DNA of 64,000 nucleotides from NCBI GenBank assembly GCA_028015205.1, contig JAPWFG010000018.1:3100001-3164000 (forward strand). The letters are read 5' to 3'. Positions 41,101 to 53,100 of this stretch are shown here, piece by piece (the stretch's first letter is position 1; the number at the start of each line of letters is the position of its first letter). A program made the position numbers and the translations under genes. Source of the stretch: Mytilisepta virgata (lineage: Eukaryota > Mollusca > Bivalvia > Mytilida > Mytilidae). The notes beneath the pieces are model-generated. The model searched no databases and was not told the DNA's origin. It saw nothing but the letters and a program-made list of their open reading frames with translations.

Positions 41101-44100
41101 GCGATTCTCCATAGTATTTATTGCACTGTCGACGTGTCATCGATGCATTCTGATTTTTTTTTGCAGCTAGTCTCGGATGTATCGAATGAACATAATATCA
41201 CACAAACCCAAAATTATGGCTCATCTGCCAAGGGTAAAAAGGAGAGAAACAACTCGTAATCATTGGCTAGTAAAGACACGGTAGTTATTGCTCCGGCTAT
41301 GACATGATGTTTAGTTGCATGTATAGATACATGTATTTAAATTTTCAGTTTATAAAGTTAAAATTACTGTTGAAAGTGCAGTTTACATTTATTGACCGGA
41401 AGTTGGCCATACTTGCTGCGCTAAACTGTTTAGACCCCTTTGATTATTTTTGTTAAGGTTCTATCTTTTTTGGCTTTTCAAAAACCTCTGATTATAATGG
41501 TGAAGATTACATTTTTAGTAAGACATTTGGAAATAATTAATTATGTACACTTGTAAGACTCTTTCTATTTGTGATTGTTTTCACTGGTAGCAGCAAATTT
41601 GCTTTTCTGAACTTACACATGTTATTAACGTGTAATGTTCATACATTTTTATTCATAGAATGCAAGTAAACAAAACAAAAATAAAGAACAAAAACTTATT
41701 ATGCACAGTGGATAATACAAACAACCACTTTGTGGTGTACTGCTGTTAATTTCACGTTTAGTTTTAGATAGTTAAGACACCATTTTTACCCGATAGACAA
41801 TAGTTAAATTACACAACTATTCTACATTGAGTGTCAATCAAAATAAATCAATCGCATTTCTTTTTTTTTCCTGTTCAATATTTGAACCTGAAACGGTTTA
41901 GAGGTGAGGCAAAACCCGTTCCGGGTTGTTTATTAATTTTATCTGAGAAAGTCTCACAGATGTATGATAAAACGTATCACAAAATACCGAAATATGATGC
42001 ACTGTATGGCCATTTCGTTGACCGAAAACTCATCAGCAGTTCTTGAGATCAAATATTGGAAAACCGTTTAAAGATATAATGTTAAACTAATAAGCACTAC
42101 CATCAACAATCAAAACAATTTAAACAAACAGGTGTCCAAACTCAGCTAAGGGCCACCTCTGCATCAACAGGAAGAGCCTTAGAAGTTTTTGGTAATTTTT
42201 GTCAAATTTTGAACCGGAAATGTAAGTTTATTACTATTTTATGAAATTCTTTTCAGTAGTCAGTAGCTAAGTTAAATACATGCATTTATTAAATATCATT
42301 ATGATAATATTTTTTATTACTCTTTTTTTCAGGCACTGCTAAAAGGTTGTGTATTTGAACACGAGAATGGTAAAAAACCAGAAAACAAGACGAAAAACCG
42401 CTTTCGAACTACATTTCCATGTAAGTGAATGTAAAAAACAATTATTTTTTTTCAGGAATAGCACTTAATATAAAAATAGAGACCAGTTTCTCGGTAAAAA
42501 CAATAGACACCATTTTAAACTGATGATAGGTTCGAAATACATGTATTTGTCTTTAAGATACCTCTCAGTAACCTGATGTACATAATTCATGTAAGCAGCT
42601 ACCTGGCTGGATTTTTTTCAAGAACTTGTAGTGATTGGTCAAAATAATGACTGAATAGCTAAGAAAATATGTGTACATATATAGATTTAGTGTATATGTA
42701 TGCTATAAATAAACCTAACACATATACAATATTCCAACACCGTTTTAACAGATTATGAAGCAATCCCAGGAGCATAAATATACAATATAAATACGGGTAT
42801 ACTGTAATCTACAAGTTTTGGACAACATAACATGATATACACCTACCATGAACCAATAAAGTCTGGTGCGTATGAGCATCCATTGTATGATCCAGGCAGA
42901 TCTTGTAGTGGTGTCGAGTGTAACAACATGTTTTACGAGTGTTTAATGTCTCTTATTGTATTCTTAAATTGTTATTATAATGAGGGTTGGAAATTCCCAG
43001 TTATTAATGACAGCAATCTCTTTTAACAAACCCGGTACGAATAGGTTTTGTACCACACTCAGTCTACTTCTTTTATATAATCTGAGATGTATATGTACAG
43101 TTATCAAATGCATGCGATATCTGTATACTGTCACGAAAATAAGGAATGTCACAATGGGAAGTTGGAAGTCTTTGCTTCTGTCTTTTTAATTTCAAACTCT
43201 TTGTAAAGACGAAACGTAAAATAGTGGAATAACTTTATTTGATGGAATCTTATTTTGGAGAAAATGCATAAATTGTATAAATAAAGGTAGAGTTGAATGG
43301 TTGTTCTAGTTCTAGTTCTAGTTCTAGTTTCATTGTTATTACGTGTTAACGCTTCGGTAAATTATTCTTCATACGAATGTTAACGCAGAATCATTCACAA
43401 GTTAGAACATATATGTGAAATATCTATAGTTGAGGATTTTGTTACAGATGACCATTCACGAGTTATCTTAAAGGGAGACACTCTGCATGATTATATTAAT
43501 GCAAGCCACATAGATGTAAGTATAAAACTAAGATTTGTTAAATTGTAGATACCATTGGCACAGTTGTAAATTCAATAGTTTATATATTTTTTTTTCATCA
43601 GAGAGATAATTTGGTAAAAGTATATTAGATGATAAAAGAAATTGGCAGGAAATTCTAGTCAGGATTTTGTTATTCGAGTTATGTGAAAACTAAATACCAA
43701 TTTACAACATATAAATAACACTGTTTGTAAACTTTACAAATGGAAGATAGTAAAATGCAGTAGGTAAACCATTCAAAATAAAAAAAAAAACAATCGGTGC
43801 TTATATATAGCGGCTTACCAGCCCTTTTCTGCGACCACTCCATGATGAAGATAAGCTGTTTTTTTTTCAAGGCATTGCATTGTTAATTTATAATTAATAC
43901 ACGTATTTATTTCAGAATTATCAAACGAAAAAAGCGTATATAGCATCCCAAGGTTTGTCTTTTTACCAGAGATTGTTGGTTTTTATAATATTGTTTTAAA
44001 ATCAAGGACACAACATAAATTTAAACTTTTGTTTTCCTAAGAACTAGCTAAATGTGTATGTTTATTTTAACTGTTTTTAATAATGACAAACATGAAAAGT

Positions 44101-47100
44101 AGATTTGCCGTTAATTTTAGTTACTATAAAATGAGGTAACACGAAACACTCCAAATTTATATTTCATTTTTAGATAGCCAATAATTTTTACACGGAAAGG
44201 CTTTATTTATAGCTGATGTATCGATTGACATTAATGTAAATAACCAAATGTTGATTTATTGATTGTTTTTTTAACTTCCAGTCGTGACTTTTTCATGCTT
44301 TTTTCAGAAAAAAAAACAGTTCAATTGATCAAACAATTCAAAAAGGGATAGGGCAGGACAAAAAAGAGGCACCAGTTGTGACTACCACTGTTAAAGGACG
44401 TGGTTGGATATGGTTGGGTTGGGTAATGTAGCCTTCTGTTGCGGTCTTCATCCAACTCTTTTGCGAAAACCTACAGGGAGTTCGGCATTCCCAAAACACT
44501 TAACTCACTATGGTCCGCGGTCAGGCTTTCCTGGTTATGAGATCACCAAATGTTTCCTTGTTGTGCAATATTTTAACAAAATTTGTTTTTATTATGCATT
44601 TAGTCCACACCTTGTTCTTTTCTGTTCTGAAAATTGTTTTGTTAAATAGGTCCGAAAGGAAATACACTACGGGATTTTTGGCACATGATATGGCAGGAAA
44701 AAGTTGGTAAAATTGTTATGGTTACAAGACTGGTAGAGGAGAAAGGGGCAAGTAAAAAATATCCTAATTTTGTATCATTCTATAACATGCAGCACACTTG
44801 ACTTATTCTCTATACACAAATGTACTAAATTATTTGAAAACCAACATATCTCAGCTTTGATATAAAAAATAGTGTTAATGTACAGCAATATAAAATGTGT
44901 AATTATGCAAGTTAACGGAGACTTTCCATTCCACTTACTTTAAACAATTAAATCCACAAAATATGCATATCCTCTGTATATGTATTAGTAACTTGGCATA
45001 TGTACTACTAATACAAACTATTTATACAAAGGAGAGAAACTATATTATCTATAATGTTATGTTTATAATTTTTTCTAACCATAATGTTATGGCTATTGTA
45101 GAAAAAATGCGAGCAATATTGGCCAGAGTCTACAAGTGAAGGACTCACGTTGGAAAATTACAACTTGTCTATGACAAAAGAAGTTGAACACTCCATTTAT
45201 GTGTACAGAGAAATTAAAGTGTTTAATGCAACGGTAATAGAGACAGAAGCTTTCAAATATAAAGTAACAATGATGCATCCCCTTCTATAGTTTATTGTGG
45301 ATAAACACATACGAGCCTTTTACTTTACGTTGCGCCTTCGGCAGTTGTCGTCATTGCCCATCCCCTATTGTTCTTATAACCTTGCGTAGTCCTTTAATAA
45401 TTTTGGATTGGTCCTTAGGTATATTTGTCCTCTTTAAATAAACGTTGTTGATAGAATTAAGAAAGTCTGCTTCTGCTCTGAAGCTACTACACGTAGTGAC
45501 GTGGTCTCGTTCTTCAAATCATGTTAGATTACACAGACAGTTGATCAATATGGCGTCGAAAAATCAAAATTTTGAAACAATGAGAGAAAATGTTGTGTAG
45601 CAGTTTAAAATGTGACAATGAAAGAAAATGGAAAACCACTCACTATTTGAGGACTGTAAAGTAGATAAAATTTGTAAATTCAATCAGTTCCATTGCCAGT
45701 GCCAAAATACAAAAGAATCCAATTATTTTCAATTTCACTTATTGGTAGAAATAACTTGATTTGTATAATTCACGAAATACATTTGATTCTTTGGAAGTTT
45801 GAATCATTTATGACATCAACAACTATCAATACAAATACTTCGATTCTAGCTAAAAGTAACTGCACACACCACTCTCATGCAATACTGGTTATGTAATAGG
45901 TATTATTTTCACTATAGGTGAAAGCGCCACGAGATACTCCAATGTTTAGGAAAGTATCTTAATTCAGCTATGAAACGAAAACTGTTTAGTAATCATAACT
46001 GACAGGTGTTGGTCTGATATGAATAATACACTAGCCCAAGAAATATTCAATCATTGTGAAAAAGCTAGACACCCTTATTGTCCAATTGGGCTTGTCAAAA
46101 AAGTCAACATAAGAATCCGTTTAAACAGAGGTATATTGCAGGTTCAGCTAAATTTACAATATTTAAAATCATTTCTTGGCTTCATGCAACATCATAAAAA
46201 CATTCGACATCTCTACACTCTACACTACTATACCATATTCGCAATTAAAATATTGATTGTAAAAACTAGTGCATGAATGTTTTTAAAGAAAAATTGCACA
46301 CGCATGTAAACATTTCTAGTTTAAAGTAGAAAACAGGAATGACGAACCACTCTGATTCTGACAAAAAGTATTCTGAAGATGAAATAACAAGCATGTTAGA
46401 TTTTCTCATAGACAACCAATTTGTTGAATTTGGCGGTAGAATTTCTCAGCAAACTATCGGCATTTCCATGTGAACCAACTGTGCTCCTCTCCTCCGCGAT
46501 CTGTTTTTGTACTCATGTGAAGCGGATTTCATTCAGGGACTACTATTTGAAAAAGAACTTTTAATTTCACTTCGCGTTATATAGATGACGTGTTGCCGTT
46601 CAATAACAACCAATCCCAAGACTTTCTACATCCTATCTACCCCAATGAACTTGAAATTAAGGATACTAAATATACATCAAAGTCCGCTTCAAATTTGGAT
46701 CTATTTCTTTAAATAGACAATGAGTGAAGACAAAACTTTATCACAATATACCAGCATTGCCTGCATAAGTTTCTCAGCTTATCCGATATCCAAGAGCATG
46801 CGTGAGTTACCCAAAGAGAATGACTGCTGTCACAGAAGCTTCTTAACCAAGGTTTTATAAAGGATGTCATCACTTATGAAATTTTACGTTTGTCATCACG
46901 AATTGACAGTGTTCCAATATCTAAGATGCTGCACTATTGTAGCATTCCATGTACAATGTACCATCGCCGATTTGAGACTACCTCCGGATTGACTTTGTTG
47001 AACGTCAAGACGCGAGCTGTATAAAGACATGATTTGTTACCCTTCCGGAGCGCCTGCGTTCGCTCCTGATTTTTATAGGATTTCATGTTGTTCATGAAAA

Positions 47101-50100
47101 ACACTGAGCTTAGCACTCTTCCAGTTTTGCTATTTTCGTTTGTAATGGAATTTTTTACACAAAAATAAAACGATATTCTATGTACGTTATAGATATTGTA
47201 GTTTAATTAAGGCTATAGTAATGGATTTCATTTGATTATTTATACATGTATGCTTATCTGTTTATTACTTATAGACAAAAGAAGAACGAACTGTAGAGCA
47301 GTTTCACTTTACACAGTGGCCAGACCATGGTGTTCCGGACAAAATTAAACTGGTTAACTTTTATAGAAAGGTTAAGGTTGGAAGAACAGATCTCTCAGGG
47401 CCTATGATTGTTCACTGCAGGTAATTACTTGAACCCGATGATTAGGGCAAAACTATTTAATGTTTTGTTAAGGCCCCATTCCATTGTACATACTAAGATG
47501 TAGTATTCAATTATTATTTAATTGTATGAGCCAGCCACAAACAGGTTCAAAATTAAGCACGATCTTATATCGTCTAAGGTATGGCAAAACAAACTGCACA
47601 ATATATAACAGGGAAGGTAAGCAATGCCATACGAAAGATATTTTTTAATAGTTTTCAAGTCAATATATTACATTTAACAAAATTAGCAAAATATAATCAT
47701 TGAGGTGTAAAGTAAAATCGTGCGAGCCAAATTTGCTTTTTGTATAATATAAGTAGTTTAATTCTACTACTAGTTTAGTTTGAGGGGCGACTTACTACCA
47801 AGGCAATTGCCCCCTTGCACATTTTATTTGAATTAAGTTTTTCTGTTCGATAGTAATATATATTTTTTATTTTCCCTGAACTTATTTTTGGGTGTGTCGA
47901 ATTAAATTTATACTATATTTATGAACAAATTAAACAGTTATATGATACTTTAAAAGTATAAACTACAGTACTCTACGAACACCAAACTAAAAATAACAAC
48001 AAAAAAAAACTTTGTTTTTGGATATTTTAATTCGTGGTATTGACTGGGATCTGTAGATTTGTGTGTTTGATAAAAATGTGTATGTTTGGATTTATATTAT
48101 TATAATTAAGATTACGAAAAAGTCATTTGTTGGATAAAAGATACACAAATAAAAAACCTGAGGTGCATTTAGGTATGTGTGCATTGACATGAACTAATAC
48201 TCAAACATATACACATATCTATATTAAGTGTTGAAAACTTTAAGATTACCTTTTGATAATGGTTCCTTACACAAGATTCAAATAAATTTCCAAAACATTT
48301 TTTCTTCAAACTATATCCTATTTGAGATTTAGTTTCTGTAATGGAAGAAAGGGGCGTGATAGGGCTCTTTTTCCCTCTCACTATCGGACAAGGCATATTA
48401 AATAGGGGCTTGGATATAGCATTTATTCAAAATTAGGTTTTGTAACAAGTCCCTGAAACCATTCCCTCTGTAGGGTCAAGTGTACGAAGTCCTTTGGAAT
48501 TAGACTTGTATTATGTACTAATCTTCCCGATTTGAACAGGATACTGTAACTGAATTCATTTCTAATCATCCTTAGCGCTGGTATTGGAAGAACAGGGACA
48601 TTCATTGCTTTAGAAGCCTTATATGAAAACGGAAAGATAACTGGATTTGTTGACGAAATGGATTACATCAAGATGATGAGGAAAGACAGGATGAATATGA
48701 TACAGACAGTTGTAAGTATAATAGTAATTAAATTAAGAAATAAGGTCAAATAAATAAGCACTTATAACTTTTTGAGAAACTACAGAAAAGAGTATATTAT
48801 ATTTTTTCGATACATTGTTTCTTAATCTGATCTTGTCTTGGAATTCTATCACGAGATGAGATCAACAATAGAAAATCATATGAGGCGAAAAGCATAATAG
48901 TTTACTTTTGTTCAAAGGAAAACATTTCAGTGATAATGTTAATAAATGGTAGACATGAAGCTCACAAAAATATCTAAAGTGCATCAGGTGCAAGAGAAAA
49001 AACAAGCTTCTCGAGGGCATGCTTGAATAATTACCCATACATGTATTTCGAGATGTCTTTATTTACAAACAGAATGTCATAGTTATATTCATTACATACA
49101 TTTTTCTTAATATTTAAAATTCAGTTTTAACGCCTTGTTTGCTATTTCTAATTACTTTATTTACATATACATCACGTTTAGGATCAGTACATTGCTGTAT
49201 ATGAAGCTTTATTGGAACTGTTTTCTGTACCAGACACCTCTATTCCAAATACTGGATTCAGTGAATACATCGAAAAACATTTCAAGCAGACAGTTCCGAA
49301 AAACCAAACAAATCTTCGACAAGAATTTCAGGTAAAACTTTTAAATAAAAAAAGGGAAAAAGTAAATTGTGTTGATGTTATTTATTTTGTATTTCGTTAA
49401 TCATATCTTTTAAAGAGGACAAGTATACCAAAGGAGCAAATCAAAGAAACGTAATCCATTGGACAGACAAAACCCGGGGAGCAAATGGACAACCACAAGC
49501 ACAACAAATAAACACTGAGAACAAAAAAAAAACAATGAACACACAAACTCCTACAAAACCTATTAAAGAATCAAAATAAAATTAAATAATATGTATTAAA
49601 ATATTTTATATTCTACAACTGTGCTACCAATGGGAAGTCAAACCCAACTGCAAAGTCACCTATATTCTTTAATACTTGACGCTTATTTGTTCTGTATAAA
49701 TTAAAAGTATTTACCTTAACAGCAGATTTCATACACAAACAATATATCGTTCAACATAACAATGCTATAGAAACTTTTTAAAAATATCTTGCAAATTGAG
49801 ATTTTAAACATTTGTTTTACATTTTTACATTGAATGTTAGACGTTTGGTATATCAGTGTTTACACATGTGTCTGCTTGTCTTTGTTTTTAATAGAGGTTA
49901 CAAGGTTTACGACCAGTGTTTAAAGGATTTTTCAGTAGGAAAAGCTAGTGAAAACCAAAGAAAAAATTATGTCAACAATATACTGCCACGTAAGAATGTC
50001 CAACATCTTTTTCATAAATTAAGGAATTAATTAAAAGTATGTTAGTTTAATGAAATACGAATAAAAGTATATTTTACCTTTCGTTGTTTTTTTTTACACA

Positions 50101-53100
50101 GAGGTGGAAAAAAACACAGAAAAACAAATTTCAATAAATAGAGCACAATGTCTGAAAATGCTACTACCGACGGCCGCTTTCTGTCAGTAATAATATATAG
50201 CTAATCGAATTTCATTAATGAATAACAGACGGGTCTTAGTGGCAACGACAAACGTATGAAATGTACATGTTGCATTTCAGTTAAATGTACGTCGTTCAGT
50301 TCAAAATATAAAATTAGAACCGTCTGAAGAAATGAGTTGCTCTACATTTTAAACCGGGTTTGACAAGACATTCAACAAAATCTAAATTTAATTGAATGAC
50401 TTGTATTTGTTCTCTAATAGAAAACATTTAGTTATTAATGGTGTATTGCAGAACCTACATGACATATTGTTTATATTTTATGTCCACTTTAAATATATGT
50501 TCTTTAGTAAATAAATCCGACTTACCTCAGAAATGCAAATTGGCAAATTGCAATTAAATTTCCTTTGCAAAAATATTACATCAATGCATACTATTCCCGA
50601 GTCTTGTTTTAAATTATTTTAGACAACGACTATCGGCCATATCTGACATCCTACGATGCAAGTGGGAATGATTATATAAATGCTATAATAATCCCTGTGA
50701 GTATTTTACAATTATTATTTAAATGCTGTTTTTATTCTTATTAGAATATAATGTCGAGGAAGATGTGTAATTAACCGATTTTTATCTAATGCATGTAGAA
50801 CAGTTAAAATTTATACTACGATACACCAATAAAACATTATATTTTTAAGAAAAAAAAAAACGGCTGTTGTTATATACATATAACTTATTAAACGGACTTT
50901 GTGACCAATTTACATGTATGCCAATTTGTGCCAGAAAATTAAATTGATCTCTGTAGTAGAATTCTCTATCTGAAGTTATAAATAGAATAAACATTGGCGT
51001 AAGATATGGTTTAATGACGGGAACTTCAGTTACGGCGTGTATAAACTGCAGAAAACTGACACTTCTTCGTGCTGACCTTTTCTCCTACGGACGAGAAATC
51101 TTACTTTTCCTCTCTCATTAGATAAACCCAGTTTGCTTATTATTGTACACTTTATGAGAAAGGTTGGGGTGTACATTTCTGTGTCGCTTAGAATTCCCCG
51201 AGAATACTGTTTTTAAGAAACAAATGCTTAACATAAATATCAAATTATGATTAACAACAATGTATCACTGAACATAAAACAACAAGTCCTTTCGTAACAT
51301 TATAATTTGTAGGGATATTCAGTGGAAAGCAAGTTCATTGTAACGCAGTTCCCCCTGAAGGATACAGTTGTTGATTTCTGGACAATGGTTTACCAACATG
51401 GCAGTTCTATTGTTGTTTTCCTTGACTCCTTTGACAGGGTTTGGTTTAAATTAGAACACCATTGAATTAAATAAACAACTAATACTTAATAATGGAAACG
51501 GTTTAGGCTCTTACAATACGATTAATATTTACACATGATGTGAACGCTAAAAGGTTGTAAAAATGGCCCAGTATTTAATAAACGACAAAATATATCTACA
51601 GCCTGGATCACCAATGCACTGTACAAAGCAATTAATTATTTCTTTGTTCCAAATTCCGTTCTTTTAAGACGTACACCTAAGAGAATCAACCAATTTACCC
51701 ATAAACGACCATACAAACATCCATATTTATTAGTTTCTACTTCGGCAATACAGTGGAACATGGTTTATAGTACTGTATGGTGTTATCGTTTGGAATTTGT
51801 CTCTCGTTTCCCTGAAGTTATCTTCAGACTTAAATTAAGCATATTAGAGTAATACCTAATTGAATTCTTGTTAACAAAAACCTTTAAAATACTTTTTTTC
51901 AAGTCGTGTTTATTAGTATATTGGGAAATTTGATATAAAAAGTGAACATGCAGTGGACTATATTTAATTTACAGACTACTGCATTATGGGGTGATGGAAA
52001 ACGTGACTTCAAAAAATTAAGAGTTAGAAAAACACAAGACCATTCAGAGGACGAGACTGAAATTCTTTTAGCTCAGCACGTAAGATATTATTTTCGAAAC
52101 ATAATTGGTTCTTTTTTTATAATTGATTTGAATAGCAAAAAAACACCTCTGGAAAAGTATATTATCAATGCGGGGTGAAGTACATGAAGTAGTGGACAAT
52201 TAAGAAGTTATTTTGTTTCTCATCTGTGCTTAAACAACTAGACACAAATATTCTTCATTTTAATTCATTTGGACGGAAATTTTATAGCATCCTGTATCAT
52301 TATACCCGTACTTCGTCTGTCCGTCCGTTCGTCACACTTTCTTGTGACCTAAACTCCTCGTTCATTTTTAGCTTCATGCATTTAATTGCTATACAGTATT
52401 CTCACATATTGTATGTAGATGTGCAATAGGGTTTTAGAATTTTGATTTTCAAAAATTGGGGCCCACAGGTGTCAAATTTCGAAAATTAGGAATTGAAGCT
52501 TGTGACCTAAACTCCTCTTTCATTTTTCATTTTATGTAATTATTTAATTTCTTTACGCCATTGTCACACATTGTATATAGATGTGCAATAAGGTTTTAGA
52601 ATTTTAATTTTCTAAAATCGGGGCCTTTAGGTGTCGAATTTCAAAAATTGGGAATTATAAGTTGGTGACTGAAAGTTTTCTTTGATTTTTTCATTGTATG
52701 CATTTTATTTCTATACAGTATTGTCATACACTGTATGCAGAAGTGCAATAGGCCTCTGCTGGTGGACCCTAGGTCCCCGAGGGTATTCGCCAACCCAGTC
52801 GTCAGTATTTAGCAAAATTCAAAAATAATAGAAATACTTAGGGTTCATTCCTTGTATTGCACATGGTAGATCTCCTTAGCTGAAATTTGGCTTCCTATTT
52901 CGGTATTTTTGGTTGAGTACTTCTTGTTTAATATAAGTTTGGTTTTTGGTCTTCCAAATGTTTCGGTTTAAATGCTGTTGATGAAAGGTAACTCCTTGAA
53001 ATGCGTCGTATACAGCATAGTATAAATTTACAATATCTAATATAAGTATCTTTGGATTGTTATTTTGAAACTCCTGGGATGATGCCTCTGCTGGTGGACC

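Noticed and set aside
40837..41112. Minus-strand 91-codon ORF as a gene
   Set aside because: No recognisable domain, start context or splice support; it lies among repeats.
41172..41238. Constitutive RPTP exon between 39820 and 42333
   Set aside because: Its 67-nt length would shift the frame into D1; the direct 39820-42333 join matches the family. Kept only as a possible alternative terminal exon.
49895..49904. Acceptor TTTTTAATAG at 49894 for the first D2 exon
   Set aside because: With phase 0 from the previous exon it reads into a TAG stop; the CAAG acceptor at 49904 keeps the D2 frame.
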